From SZUA-442 sp963759175 (GTDB lineage Bacteria > Actinomycetota > Acidimicrobiia > Spongiisociales > UBA5794), in the NCBI GenBank assembly GCA_963759175.1, contig CAVWXP010000010.1, positions 186,001 through 250,000 on the forward strand: 64,000 bases of DNA, in the 5' to 3' direction. The first letter of the stretch is position 1. Each line of letters begins with the position of its first letter. The notes beneath the pieces are model-generated. The model was given only the letters and a program-made list of their open reading frames with translations. It was not told where the DNA came from and made no database searches. Position numbers and translations under genes: made by a program. Shown one piece after another: positions 1 through 8,879 of the stretch.

Positions 1-371
1 TTGTGCGCGGCGAGGCGCATGGCCTCACGAGCGAGTTCATCGTCGACGCCGGCCATCTCGAACATGACCCGTCCGGGCTTGACGACTGCCACCCAGTACT
101 CCGGGTTCCCCTTGCCCGAACCCATGCGGGTCTCGGCGGGCTTCTGGGTGATCGGCTTGTCGGGGAAGATCGTGATCCACACCTTCCCACCACGCTTGAT
201 CTTGCGCGTCATCGCGATACGGGCTGCCTCGATCTGACGAGACGTGATGAACCCGGGCTCCTGGGCCTGCAATCCGAACTCGCCGAACGAGACCTTGGTG
301 CCGCCCTTGGCCATGCCCTTCATGCGACCGGTGTGCATCTTGCGATGCTTCGTGCGCTTCGGCATCAACAT
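1..371 (-). CDS. rplP: 50S ribosomal protein L16, 3' end cut by window edge
   Basis: L16 binds 23S rRNA near the A site of the large subunit. The reading frame starts at the ATG at 371 with the typical N-terminus MLMPKRTKHRKMHTGRMKG and runs in frame to base 1, giving about 123 residues; the usual length is about 138, so some 15 C-terminal residues lie outside. Family hallmarks visible are GLQAQEPGFITSRQIEAAR and PDKPITQKPAETRMG. The start codon shares its A with the rpsC stop (TGATG), as expected for translational coupling in the S10 operon. The call is certain. Confidence 0.97.
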   Translation of the reverse strand, partial: MLMPKRTKHRKMHTGRMKGMAKGGTKVSFGEFGLQAQEPGFITSRQIEAARIAMTRKIKRGGKVWITIFPDKPITQKPAETRMGSGKGNPEYWVAVVKPGRVMFEMAGVDDELAREAMRLAAH

Positions 372-1645
372 CAGGACTCACCGTCCTCGGGCTCGTCGTC
401 GGCGACGACCTCGTCGGCTTCGGCGACCTCGACAGCCTCGACGGCGACCGCTGCAGCCTCTTCAGCCACGGCGTCGGCGACGACGGCCTCGGCAACGGCC
501 TCGACAGCGGCTTCGTCGGCAGCATCGGCCACAGCGTCAGCGACGACAGCCTCGGCAACGGCTTCCTCCGCCGCTTCGACCACGGTCTCGTCGCCCGATT
601 CGACAGCCTCGGTGACAGCCTCGACGGCGACCACGTCGGCAGCATCGGCCACAGCGTCGGCGACGATGGCCTCGGCAACGGCTTCCTCCGCCACGACCTC
701 GCTGGCGACCGCTTCGACGGCTGCCTCACCGGCGGCGTCAACGGCCTCCCTGGCTTCCTCGAGCTCGGCCGTTGCATCTGCAGCCGTGACGACACGCTTG
801 CCGCCACCAGCTTCGATCAGGCGCTTGCCTCCGGACTTCTTGCCGCCACCGGCCTCGACGACACGCTTGCCGCCACCAGCTTCGATGATTCGGCGTTCGG
901 AACCGCCACCGGCGGCTGCCTCGGCGCGCGACTTCGCGGAACGACGACGGGTGCGCTCGGTCTGCCCACCGGCAGCCATGCGAGCCTCCGCCGCAACCTT
1001 CCCCGCGGTCGCGGAACGGCTCATGATGTCGCCCTTGTAGACCCACACCTTGACGCCGATGGCGCCAACGGTGGTCTCGGCGGTCGCCTGCCCGAAATCG
1101 ATGTCGGCCCGAAGGGTGTGCAGCGGCACGCGGCCCTCCAGGTACCACTCACGACGTCCCATGTCCGCACCGCCGAGTCGGCCCGTTGCCTGGACGCGAA
1201 CGCCCTCGGCTCCCGCCTTGAGGGCGGTGGACACGGTTCGCTTGAGCGCACGACGGAACGAGACGCGCCCCTCCAACTGGTCCGCAACGCTGCGGGCGAG
1301 CAGGGTGGCGTCGAGCTCGGGGTTGTGCACCTCGATGACGTTGAACTTGACCATGCGACCGGAGAGCTTCTCGAGGCCCGAGCGGAGTCGCTCGGCCTCG
1401 GAACCCCCGCGTCCGATGACCACGCCGGGACGGCCCGTGTGGACATCGATCTGGACCTTCTTGTCACCGATGCGCTCGATGTCGATACGCGAGATCGCTC
1501 CGCGCTTGAGCTCGCCCTTGAGGTACGTCCGGATCTTGTAGTCCTCGGCGACGTTGGCGGCGTACTCCTTCTCGGAGTACCAGCGCGACTTCCAATCGGT
1601 GACGATCCCGAGCCGCAGACCATAAGGATGGATCTTCTGCCCCAT
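371..1645 (-). CDS. rpsC: 30S ribosomal protein S3 with long alanine/acidic C-terminal extension
   Basis: S3 forms part of the mRNA entry channel of the 30S subunit. The first ~215 residues are a normal S3, with start MGQKIHPYGLRLGIV, KH-domain motif VVIGRGGSEAERLR and C-domain GVKVWVYKGDI. S3 is usually 210-280 residues; this one is 424. The extra ~200 residues start with a basic stretch in which an EAGGGKR unit recurs (EAGGGKRVVEAGGGKK), then become an almost pure Ala/Val/Glu/Asp helix-like tail ending DDEPEDGES. The tail DNA (about 385-760) is internally repetitive. The ATG at 1645 was chosen over upstream starts because it gives the conserved N-terminus and overlaps the rplV stop as TGATG. 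Confidence 0.96.
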   Translation of the reverse strand: MGQKIHPYGLRLGIVTDWKSRWYSEKEYAANVAEDYKIRTYLKGELKRGAISRIDIERIGDKKVQIDVHTGRPGVVIGRGGSEAERLRSGLEKLSGRMVKFNVIEVHNPELDATLLARSVADQLEGRVSFRRALKRTVSTALKAGAEGVRVQATGRLGGADMGRREWYLEGRVPLHTLRADIDFGQATAETTVGAIGVKVWVYKGDIMSRSATAGKVAAEARMAAGGQTERTRRRSAKSRAEAAAGGGSERRIIEAGGGKRVVEAGGGKKSGGKRLIEAGGGKRVVTAADATAELEEAREAVDAAGEAAVEAVASEVVAEEAVAEAIVADAVADAADVVAVEAVTEAVESGDETVVEAAEEAVAEAVVADAVADAADEAAVEAVAEAVVADAVAEEAAAVAVEAVEVAEADEVVADDEPEDGES

Positions 1646-1989
1646 CAGGCAACCTCCTCCTCGTCTGCTACGACGATCGTGATATGGCTCGTGCGTTTCC
1701 TGATGCGGGTCGCACGGCCACGTGCGCGCGGACGCCACCGCTTGAGGGTCGGACCCTCGTCTGCGTAGGCCTCGGCGACGAAGAGCTCGTCGGCATCGAG
1801 CGCGAAATTGTGTTCTGCGTTGGCGACGGCCGAATTGAGCACCTTCTTGATGGTGTCCGCCGAGCGTCGGTTCGTGAACTCGAGGACCGAGCGCGCCTCG
1901 TCGACGGGGAGCCCCCGCACGAGATCGAGGACGCGACGCACCTTGTACGGAGACTGGCGCACATGCTTGGCCTGTGCGTGTGCCTTCAT
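1645..1989 (-). CDS. rplV: 50S ribosomal protein L22
   Basis: L22 lines the peptide exit tunnel and contacts several 23S rRNA domains. The 114-residue product begins MKAHAQAKHVRQSPYKVRRV and contains the conserved region NAEHNF and the tunnel-loop segment GPTLKRWRPRARGRATRIRK. An upstream in-frame ATG would add about 59 non-homologous residues inside rpsS, so the ATG at 1989 is preferred. It overlaps the rpsS stop as ATGA, and its own stop overlaps the rpsC start. The family match is unambiguous and the length is typical. Confidence 0.96.
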   Translation of the reverse strand: MKAHAQAKHVRQSPYKVRRVLDLVRGLPVDEARSVLEFTNRRSADTIKKVLNSAVANAEHNFALDADELFVAEAYADEGPTLKRWRPRARGRATRIRKRTSHITIVVADEEEVA

Positions 1990-2264
1990 CGCTTCCTCAC
2001 TGACTTGTCGGCAACGTGCCCGCGGAACGTCCGCGTCGGAGCGAACTCGCCGAGCTTGTGTCCGACCATGGATTCGTTGATGAACACCGGCACGTGCTTG
2101 CGACCGTCGTGGACGGCGATCGTAAGTCCGACCATCTCGGGGATGATCGTCGAGCGGCGGCTCCACGTGCGGATGACACGCTTGTCCCCGCCGGCATTGG
2201 CCTTCTCGACTTTCCTCAAGAGGTGTTCGTCGACGAAAGGCCCCTTCTTCAGGCTCCTCGCCAT
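1986..2264 (-). CDS. rpsS: 30S ribosomal protein S19
   Basis: S19 sits in the head of the 30S subunit with S13. The 92-residue protein has the expected start MARSLKKGPFVDEHLLRKV and the conserved segments TWSRRSTIIPEMVGLTIAVH and GHKLGEFAPTRTFRGH. Length is normal. The gene lies 3 nt downstream of rplB and overlaps rplV by 4 nt (ATGA), so it is translated as part of the S10 operon. Confidence 0.97.
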   Translation of the reverse strand: MARSLKKGPFVDEHLLRKVEKANAGGDKRVIRTWSRRSTIIPEMVGLTIAVHDGRKHVPVFINESMVGHKLGEFAPTRTFRGHVADKSVRKR

Positions 2265-2267
2265 GGG

Positions 2268-3101
2268 TTACCTCTTCCCCTTCTTGGAGCGACGTCGCAC
2301 GATGTACTTGTCGCTTGCCTTGTTCTTCTTGCGCGTGCGTGCCTCGGGCTTGCCCCAGGGACTCACGGGATGTCGACCGCCCGAGCTGCGGCCCTCGCCG
2401 CCGCCCAGTGGGTGGTCGACCGGGTTCATGGCCACGCCACGGCTCTGGGGGCGCTTGCCCTTCCAGCGGTTGCGTCCTGCCTTGCCGATCTTGACCAGCT
2501 CCGCCTCGGTGTTGCCCACCTGGCCGACCGTCGCGCGACAGTCCAGGCTGACCTGGCGCATCTCGCCGGACGGGAGGCGCACGAGCGCCACGGAGCGCTC
2601 CTTGGACATCAGCTGGATGGCCGTGCCCGCGGACCGACCCATCTTCGCGCCGCCGCCCGGTCGCAGCTCGACACCGTGCACGACCGTACCGGTCGGGATG
2701 TTCCGCAGCGGGAGGGCGTTGCCGGGACGGATCTCTGCACCCGAGCCTGACTCGACCATGTCGCCGACCGAGAGGCCGACAGGTGCGAGGATGTAGCGCT
2801 TCTCACCGTCCACGTAATGGAGCAGGGCGATGCGGGCGTTGCGGTTCGGGTCGTACTCGATGGCCGCGACCTTGGCGGGAACGCCGTCCTTGGTGCGACG
2901 GAAATCGATGATGCGATAGCGACGCTTGTGGCCTCCGCCACGATGGCGCGACGTGATCCGGCCATACGAGTTGCGGCCCGATGATCGCGTCTTGGGGGCG
3001 AGCAGGCTCTTCTCCGGCGTCGACTTGGTGACCGACTCGAAGTCGGAGACCGTCTGGAATCGACGTCCCGGAGAGGTTGGCTTGAGTTTCTTGACACCCA
3101 T
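2268..3101 (-). CDS. rplB: 50S ribosomal protein L2
   Basis: L2 is a primary 23S rRNA binder required for subunit association and peptidyl transferase function. The 277-residue product starts MGVKKLKPTSPGRR and carries the conserved GRNSYGRITSRHRGGGHKRR, RNIPTGTVVHGVELRPGGGA and the C-terminal VAMNPVDHPLGGGEGRSSGG block with the functionally important histidine. Length is standard. It sits 3 nt after rplW and 3 nt before rpsS in the S10 operon. Confidence 0.97.
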   Translation of the reverse strand: MGVKKLKPTSPGRRFQTVSDFESVTKSTPEKSLLAPKTRSSGRNSYGRITSRHRGGGHKRRYRIIDFRRTKDGVPAKVAAIEYDPNRNARIALLHYVDGEKRYILAPVGLSVGDMVESGSGAEIRPGNALPLRNIPTGTVVHGVELRPGGGAKMGRSAGTAIQLMSKERSVALVRLPSGEMRQVSLDCRATVGQVGNTEAELVKIGKAGRNRWKGKRPQSRGVAMNPVDHPLGGGEGRSSGGRHPVSPWGKPEARTRKKNKASDKYIVRRRSKKGKR

Positions 3102-3104
3102 GGC

Positions 3105-3392
3105 TTATACCTCGAAGACGTCGATCGTGTCGCCGGGGGCGAGGGTCACGAGGGCACGCTTGGTGTCCTTGCGGGTCCCCACCGTCCAGCCGGTGCGCTT
3201 CTTCTTGCCCTTGCGATTCATCGTGTTCACGCTGACGACCTTGACGTCGAAGATCGCCTCGATTGCCTGCTTGATCTCGGTCTTGTGTGATCGCGGATCG
3301 ACGATGAACGTGTACGTGTTGAAATCCGAGACCAGGTCGTAGGACTTCTCCGACACGACCGGCTCGAAGATGATGTCACGTGGATTCTTCAT
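3105..3392 (-). CDS. rplW: 50S ribosomal protein L23
   Basis: L23 sits at the tunnel exit and is the docking site for trigger factor and SRP. The 95-residue product starts MKNPRDIIFEPVVSEKSYDL and holds the L23 signature (FIVDPRSHKTEIKQAIEAIF, VKVVSVNTMNRKGKKKR). It ends IDVFEV, a usual actinobacterial length. The start overlaps the end of rplD by 4 nt (ATGA). Confidence 0.96.
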   Translation of the reverse strand: MKNPRDIIFEPVVSEKSYDLVSDFNTYTFIVDPRSHKTEIKQAIEAIFDVKVVSVNTMNRKGKKKRTGWTVGTRKDTKRALVTLAPGDTIDVFEV

Positions 3393-4099
3393 GCTGAGGC
3401 CTCCTCGCGCTGCTCGGAGTCACCAGAGCTTTGGGCTTTGACGGCGTCGGCATGGTCTTCGGTTCCGCGGGGTGCAGCCTGACCGAGCTCGAGGGTGCCC
3501 TTGCTCATGATCACCGTGTCAGCCCACACCACGTCGTACGTGTTCGCCTGACCGAGGTTGATCGCCGTGACGTGTGCGAGGTTGCGGAATGATGTGATGG
3601 CGGTGCGTTCGTGGTCCTCGGCGATCAACAACACCTTGCCGGTGACACCCATCGCTTCGAGGAGGGCGACAGCCTTCTTGGTCTTCGGCTCGTCCCAGAT
3701 GTCGAAGGTCTCGACGACCTTGATCTGCCCCTCGGCGGCACGAGCCGACAAGGCGCTGCGCAGTGCGAGGCGCTTCATCTTCTTGGGGGTCCGCTGGCTG
3801 TAGTCGCGAGGCTTGGGGCCGTGGGCGACACCGCCTCCGACCCACTGCGGGGAACGAATCGAACCGTGGCGTGCACGACCGAGGCCCTTCTGGCGCCACG
3901 GCTTGGCACCGCCGCCGCGCACCTCGGCGCGGGTCTTGGTGGAGTGCGTGCCGGCGCGTTTGGCAGCGAGCTGCGCGGTCACGACCTGGTGCATGACGGC
4001 CGTGTTCGGTTCGATACCGAAGATGCCTTCGTCGAGGTCGACGGTTCCGGTCTCGACTCCGTCTGCGGTGTACAGCGGTGCGGTCAGAGTGTCAGCCAT
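3389..4099 (-). CDS. rplD: 50S ribosomal protein L4
   Basis: L4 reaches into the exit tunnel and, in enterobacteria, also represses its own operon. The 236-residue product contains the typical loop TRAEVRGGGAKPWRQKGLGR followed by ARHGSIRSPQWVGGGVAHGP. The body is of normal length. The C-terminus carries an extra polar tail after the usual end (GTEDHADAVKAQSSGDSEQR, ending EEASA), milder than the S3 and L10 tails. It overlaps rplC by 8 nt and rplW by 4 nt. Confidence 0.96.
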   Translation of the reverse strand: MADTLTAPLYTADGVETGTVDLDEGIFGIEPNTAVMHQVVTAQLAAKRAGTHSTKTRAEVRGGGAKPWRQKGLGRARHGSIRSPQWVGGGVAHGPKPRDYSQRTPKKMKRLALRSALSARAAEGQIKVVETFDIWDEPKTKKAVALLEAMGVTGKVLLIAEDHERTAITSFRNLAHVTAINLGQANTYDVVWADTVIMSKGTLELGQAAPRGTEDHADAVKAQSSGDSEQREEASA

Positions 4100-4730
4100 T
4101 GGCCTTCACCGCCTCGCGTACGACGACGATCGAGCCCTTCGGCCCCGGAACGGAACCCGCGAGGAGCACGATGTTGCGCTCCGCGTCGACCCGAACCACA
4201 TCGATGTTCATCAATGTCACCTGATCGCCACCCATACGGCCAGGCATCCGCTTGCCCTTGAACACGCGTGCGGGAGTCGCACACGCACCGATGGAACCGG
4301 GTGCACGGTGGACCTTGTGGGCACCGTGGGATGCTCCCTGGCCCTTGAAGTTGTGGCGCTTCATGGAACCTGCGAAGCCCTTTCCCTTCGAGATGCCCGT
4401 GATGTCGGCCTTCTGCCCTGCCTCGAGGACGTCGGCGATCGTGATCGTCTGACCGACCTCGTACTGATCGGGATCCTCGACCCTGACCTCGACGACATGA
4501 CGATGAGGAGCGACGCCAGCCTTGGCGAAGTGTCCCGTTGCGGGACGGCCGGCCTTGTCGACCGACATCTCCTTGAAGGCGATCTGGACCGCGGCGTAGC
4601 CGTCCGTCTCCGGACGCTTCACCTGCGTCACGACGACGGGACCTGCCTTGACGGCGGTCACCGGGATCGCCCGGTTCGCATCGTCGAAGATCTGGGTCAT
4701 GCCCAGCTTCTCTCCGATGATCGCATTCAT
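4092..4730 (-). CDS. rplC: 50S ribosomal protein L3
   Basis: L3 is an early assembly protein near the peptidyl transferase centre. The 212-residue product starts MNAIIGEKLGMTQIFDD and contains the L3 hallmark KGKGFAGSMKRHNFKGQGAS plus the signature GSIGACATPARVFKGKRMPG. The start overlaps the rpsJ stop by 4 nt. No abnormality is seen. Confidence 0.97.
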   Translation of the reverse strand: MNAIIGEKLGMTQIFDDANRAIPVTAVKAGPVVVTQVKRPETDGYAAVQIAFKEMSVDKAGRPATGHFAKAGVAPHRHVVEVRVEDPDQYEVGQTITIADVLEAGQKADITGISKGKGFAGSMKRHNFKGQGASHGAHKVHRAPGSIGACATPARVFKGKRMPGRMGGDQVTLMNIDVVRVDAERNIVLLAGSVPGPKGSIVVVREAVKANG

Positions 4731-5038
4731 GTCTTGATCTCCACCTCTACGCCGGCGGGAAGGTCGAGTCGCATGAGCGAATCGACCGTCTTCGGCGTCG
4801 GTTCCAGGATGTCGATGAGCCGCTTGTGGATCCGCATCTCGAAGTGCTCACGGGACGTCTTGTCGACGTGTGGGCCGCGGATGACGGTGTAGCGATGGAT
4901 CTTCGTCGGGAGCGGTACCGGTCCCCTGATCTTCGCCTGCGTACGGATCACCGTTTCCGCGATTTTGCGCGCCGACTCGTCGACGACCGAGTGGTCGTAC
5001 GCCTTGAGTCGGATGCGGATCCGATGGTCGTTTGCCAT
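4727..5038 (-). CDS. rpsJ: 30S ribosomal protein S10 / NusE
   Basis: S10 is a 30S head protein that, free of the ribosome, acts as NusE in antitermination. The 103-residue product has the conserved RIRLKAYDHSVVDESARKI and GPVPLPTKIHRYTVIRGPHV blocks. It follows tuf1 after a 77-nt spacer that contains an inverted repeat. Its ATG is preceded by a leader (about 5039-5066) nearly the same as that of rpmG at the second tuf locus. No strong GGAGG is present; a TGAG lies about 10 nt upstream. Confidence 0.97.
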   Translation of the reverse strand: MANDHRIRIRLKAYDHSVVDESARKIAETVIRTQAKIRGPVPLPTKIHRYTVIRGPHVDKTSREHFEMRIHKRLIDILEPTPKTVDSLMRLDLPAGVEVEIKT

Positions 5039-5071
5039 TGTTGTAACTCACTTTGTCGTTCGTTGTCGGCT

Positions 5072-5107
5072 CAAGGTTCAAAGTCATCCGTGAAGCGTCA
5101 ACCTTGA
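5072..5107 (-). repeat. Inverted repeat after tuf1 stop
   Basis: Between the tuf1 stop (5116) and rpsJ, the 8-mers TCAAGGTT (5072-5079) and AACCTTGA (5100-5107) are exact reverse complements, giving a stem-loop on the minus-strand RNA. The neighbouring words GGCTCAAGG and TTCAAAG resemble the heptads seen after tuf2. The spacer between this repeat and rpsJ (5039-5066) is shared with the rpmG leader. It may be a processing or pausing element; no U-tract follows, so a classical terminator is unlikely. Confidence 0.5.
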
Positions 5108-5115
5108 CTGTGAAC

Positions 5116-6306
5116 TCAGTTGATGATCTTCGTCACACGGCCAGCACCCACCGTGCGGCCACCCTCACGGATCGCGAAACGCAAACCCTCATCCATCGCA
5201 ATCGGCTTCCCCAAATGCACCGTCATCTCCGTGTTGTCACCAGGCATCACCATCTCGGTGCCCTCAGGCAACTTCACCTCACCCGTCACATCCGTCGTCC
5301 GGAAATAGAACTGCGGGCGATACCCATCAAAGAACGGATTGTGACGACCACCCTCATCCTTCGTCAGGATGTACACATTCCCCTCGAAATCGGTATGCGG
5401 CGTAATCGAACCCGGAGCAGCAATCACCTGACCACGCTCCACATCATCCTTCCCGATACCCCGCAACAACAAACCCACATTGTCACCAGCACGACCCTCA
5501 TCCAACAGCTTCCGGAACATCTCGATCCCCGTCACCGTCGTCGTCTGCACATCACGCAAACCAATGATCTCGACCTGGTCCCCAACCTTCAACACACCCT
5601 GCTCGATACGGCCCGTCACCACCGTCCCACGACCCGTGATCGAAAACACATCCTCAATCGGCATCGCAAACGGCTTATCCGTCTCACGCTCAGGCTCAGG
5701 GATATACGAATCAACCTGATCCATCAACTCCATGATCTGCGCAGCAGCATCCACATCACCCTCGAGAGCCTTCAACGCAGACCCCCGCACCACCGGCACA
5801 TCATCACCAGGGAACTCATACTCATTCAACAAATCACGAACCTCGAGCTCCACCAGATCCAACAACTCATCATCATCGACCTGATCAACCTTGTTCATGA
5901 ACACCGCAATCGCCGGCACACCCACCTGACGCGCCAACAACACATGCTCACGCGTCTGAGGCATCGGACCATCAGCAGCAGACACCACCAAAATCGCGCC
6001 ATCCACCTGCGCAGCACCCGTAATCATGTTCTTCACATAATCCGCATGCCCAGGCATATCCACATGCGCATAGTGACGATTCACCGTCTCATACTCCACA
6101 TGAGCAATCGCAATCGTGATCCCACGCTCACGCTCCTCAGGAGCCTTATCAATATCCTCAAACGCCGTATACGCCGACGACCCAACACCAGCCTCAGCCA
6201 ACGTCTTCGTAATCGCAGCCGTCAACGTCGTCTTCCCATGATCAATATGACCCATCGTCCCGATGTTCACATGCGGCTTCGTCCGCTCAAACTTTGCTTT
6301 CGCCAT
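5116..6306 (-). CDS. tuf1: Elongation factor Tu, copy 1
   Basis: EF-Tu delivers aminoacyl-tRNA to the ribosomal A site as a GTPase. The 396-residue product shows G1 GHIDHGKTT, the switch region ERGITIAIAHVEYET, DMPGHADYVKNM (Met replaces the usual Cys in DCPGH) and NKVD. Domains II and III are complete, ending GRVTKIIN. The frame and every shadow frame match the second copy at 35044-36234, so the two genes appear identical or nearly so in DNA. The coding strand uses many T-ending codons, unlike the C/G-ending codons of fusA and the ribosomal genes beside it. It sits 11 nt after fusA. Confidence 0.98.
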   Translation of the reverse strand: MAKAKFERTKPHVNIGTMGHIDHGKTTLTAAITKTLAEAGVGSSAYTAFEDIDKAPEERERGITIAIAHVEYETVNRHYAHVDMPGHADYVKNMITGAAQVDGAILVVSAADGPMPQTREHVLLARQVGVPAIAVFMNKVDQVDDDELLDLVELEVRDLLNEYEFPGDDVPVVRGSALKALEGDVDAAAQIMELMDQVDSYIPEPERETDKPFAMPIEDVFSITGRGTVVTGRIEQGVLKVGDQVEIIGLRDVQTTTVTGIEMFRKLLDEGRAGDNVGLLLRGIGKDDVERGQVIAAPGSITPHTDFEGNVYILTKDEGGRHNPFFDGYRPQFYFRTTDVTGEVKLPEGTEMVMPGDNTEMTVHLGKPIAMDEGLRFAIREGGRTVGAGRVTKIIN

Positions 6307-6317
6307 CGTGGTGTCTC

Positions 6318-8402
6318 CTATTCGCCTCTGACCTTGGCCACGATTTCCTGAGCGGCCGCTGTCGGTACTTCCTGGTATGAATGGAACTGCATCGTGTACG
6401 TGGCCCGACCCTGGGTCCGGGACCGCAGATCGGTTGCGTAGCCGAACATCTCGGCGAGTGGGACCAGCGCCTTGATCACGCGTGCCGCACCCCTCGAATC
6501 CATCGACTCGACCTTGCCCCTGCGGGACGACAGGTCGCCGATCACGTCACCCATGTAGTCCTCGGGGGTGACGACCTCGAGCTCCATCACCGGCTCGAGG
6601 AGCTTGATGCCGGCAGCCTTCGCCGCCTCCTGCATCGCCATCGATCCGGCGATCTTGAACGCCATCTCGTTCGAGTCGACGTTGTGGCTCGAGCCATCGA
6701 TGAGCCTCGCACGGACGTCGACGAGCGGGTATCCGGCGAGGATCCCGCCATCGAGGGCCTCGCGGAGCCCCTTCTCGACCGCGGGGATGTACTCGCGCGG
6801 CACGTTGCCACCCTTGACGGCATCCTCGAACTCGAATCCGGTGCCGGGAGCGAGCGGCTCGAGGTCGATGACCACGTGGCCGTACATGCCGGAACCACCG
6901 GTTTGACGCTTGAACTTCGCGTCGATCTTGCTCACCGGGCGCTTGATGGTCTCGCGGTACGCCACCTGGGGCCGGCCAACGTTCGCCTCGACCTTGAACT
7001 CGCGGAAGAGACGGTCGACGATGACTTCGAGGTGGAGCTCGCCCATGCCGGCAATGATCGTCTGGCCGGTCTCGTCATCGGAGTGGACGTTGAACGTCGG
7101 ATCCTCCTCGGACAGCCGTGCGAGGCCGTTGCCGAGTTTGTCCTGATCACTCTTCGTCTTCGGCTCGATGGCGACCGAGATCACCGGCTCGGGGAACGTC
7201 ATCGACTCGAGCTGGATCGGATCGCTCGTCGACGTCAGCGTGTCCCCGGTCTTGGTGTTCTTCATGCCGACGGCGGCGACGATGTCGCCCGTCATGATCT
7301 CGTCGATGTCCTCCTGCTTGGCCGCATGCATGCGGAGGAGGCGACCGAAGCGCTCCTTCTTCCCGGTCGTCGTGTTGATGACCGAATCACCCTTGTCCGC
7401 CCGTCCCGAGTACACCCGGAAGTACGTCAGCTTGCCGACGTACGGGTCGGACATGATCTTGAAGGCGAGCGCCGAGAAGGGCTCGTCGTCGGATGGCTTG
7501 CGCTCCATCGTGTCGTCCTCGTGCCCGGGCCGGAAACCCGTCATCGGCGGCAGGTCGACGGGACTCGGGAGGTAGGAGACAACGGCGTCGAGGAGCGGTT
7601 GGACGCCCTTGTTCTTGAAGGCGCTGCCCAACATGACGGGGACGAAGTCTCGGTTGATGGTGCCCTTGCGGATGACGAGGCGGATCTCCTCGGGCGTGAG
7701 GTCCTCCTCCATCAGGTACTTCTCCATCAGGGCCTCGTCCTCGGATGCGACGACGTCGAGCATCTTGTGGTGCCACTCGGTGGCCTGGGCCATGTGCTCG
7801 GCCGGGATGTCGGTGACCTCGCGCTCCTTGCCCTCCTCGTCGTGCCAGAGAATGGCCTTCATTTCGACGAGGTCGATGACACCACGGAACTCGGACTCGG
7901 CACCGATGGGAATCTGGATGGCGACGGGGTTACCGCCGAGGCGATCCACGATCGACTGGGTCGAAGCGAAGAAGTCGGCCCCGATCCGGTCCATCTTGTT
8001 GATGAAGCAGATGCGCGGTACGCCGTACTTGTCGGCCTGGCGCCACACCGTCTCGGACTGTGGCTCGACCCCGGATACGGCGTCGAAGACCGCCACGGCT
8101 CCGTCGAGCACGCGCAACGAGCGCTCCACCTCGACGGTGAAATCCACGTGGCCCGGGGTGTCGATGATGTTGATGGTGTGGCCATCCCACTCGGCGGTGG
8201 TGGCGGCAGAGGTGATCGTGATGCCACGCTCCTGCTCCTGCTCCATCCAGTCCATGACGGCCGCGCCTTCATGAACCTCACCCATCTTGTAGGTGCGGCC
8301 CGTGTAGTAGAGGATCCGTTCGGTCGTCGTCGTCTTGCCCGCATCGATGTGGGCCATGATCCCGATGTTCCGGATCGTGTTGAGGGGGATGGTTCGTGCC
8401 AT
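6318..8402 (-). CDS. fusA: Elongation factor G
   Basis: EF-G is the translocation GTPase of elongation. The 694-residue product has G1 AHIDAGKTTTTERILYYTG, the effector region QERGITITSAATT, G3 DTPGHVDFT and G4 NKMDR. Domain IV is present (YRETIKRPVSKIDAKFKRQ, TGGSGMYGHVVI) and domain V ends with TYTMQFHSYQEVP. Length is normal. It lies 6 nt downstream of rpsG and just upstream of tuf1, the classic str order. Confidence 0.98.
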   Translation of the reverse strand: MARTIPLNTIRNIGIMAHIDAGKTTTTERILYYTGRTYKMGEVHEGAAVMDWMEQEQERGITITSAATTAEWDGHTINIIDTPGHVDFTVEVERSLRVLDGAVAVFDAVSGVEPQSETVWRQADKYGVPRICFINKMDRIGADFFASTQSIVDRLGGNPVAIQIPIGAESEFRGVIDLVEMKAILWHDEEGKEREVTDIPAEHMAQATEWHHKMLDVVASEDEALMEKYLMEEDLTPEEIRLVIRKGTINRDFVPVMLGSAFKNKGVQPLLDAVVSYLPSPVDLPPMTGFRPGHEDDTMERKPSDDEPFSALAFKIMSDPYVGKLTYFRVYSGRADKGDSVINTTTGKKERFGRLLRMHAAKQEDIDEIMTGDIVAAVGMKNTKTGDTLTSTSDPIQLESMTFPEPVISVAIEPKTKSDQDKLGNGLARLSEEDPTFNVHSDDETGQTIIAGMGELHLEVIVDRLFREFKVEANVGRPQVAYRETIKRPVSKIDAKFKRQTGGSGMYGHVVIDLEPLAPGTGFEFEDAVKGGNVPREYIPAVEKGLREALDGGILAGYPLVDVRARLIDGSSHNVDSNEMAFKIAGSMAMQEAAKAAGIKLLEPVMELEVVTPEDYMGDVIGDLSSRRGKVESMDSRGAARVIKALVPLAEMFGYATDLRSRTQGRATYTMQFHSYQEVPTAAAQEIVAKVRGE

Positions 8403-8408
8403 GGTGAA

Positions 8409-8876
8409 CTACCAGCGATAGTGGGCGAAGGCCTTGTTGGACTCCGCCATCTTGTGGACGTCTTCTCGACGCTTGGCTGCGGCACCGGTGCGGTTGGCGG
8501 CATCGAGGATCTCATTGGCGAGACGCTCGGCCATCGTCTTCTCACGGCGCTTGCGCGCGAACTCGACGAGCCAGCGCACAGCGAGCGTCTGTGCCCGACG
8601 CGGGCGAACCTCGACCGGAACCTGGTAGTTCGAGCCGCCAACGCGCCGCGACCGCACCTCGAGGGTGGGGCGCACGTTGTCGATGGCGCGCTTGAGGGTG
8701 GGCAGGGGATCCGAGCCCGTGCGCTGCTCGACGATGTCCATGGCCGTGTAGACGATGCGGCGCGCCGCACCCTTCTTGCCTTTGAGGAGCACCTTGTTGA
8801 TGACCTGCGTCACCAGGATCGACTGGTAGACCGGATCGGGGTCGAGTCTGCGGACTTCAGCGGGAGCGCGACGCAT
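8409..8876 (-). CDS. rpsG: 30S ribosomal protein S7
   Basis: S7 nucleates assembly of the 30S head and contacts E-site tRNA. The 155-residue product starts MRRAPAEVRRLDPDPVYQS and ends with the typical NKAFAHYRW. The conserved VGGSNYQVPVEVRPRRAQ is intact. It is 3 nt from rpsL and 6 nt from fusA. Confidence 0.97.
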   Translation of the reverse strand: MRRAPAEVRRLDPDPVYQSILVTQVINKVLLKGKKGAARRIVYTAMDIVEQRTGSDPLPTLKRAIDNVRPTLEVRSRRVGGSNYQVPVEVRPRRAQTLAVRWLVEFARKRREKTMAERLANEILDAANRTGAAAKRREDVHKMAESNKAFAHYRW

Positions 8877-8879
8877 GGA

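Noticed and set aside
5053..6351. A 432-residue His/Arg-rich plus-strand frame opposite tuf1, and its twin at 34981-36285 opposite tuf2
   Set aside because: Antisense shadow of tuf caused by its codon pattern; composition is not protein-like and the duplicates simply mirror tuf identity.
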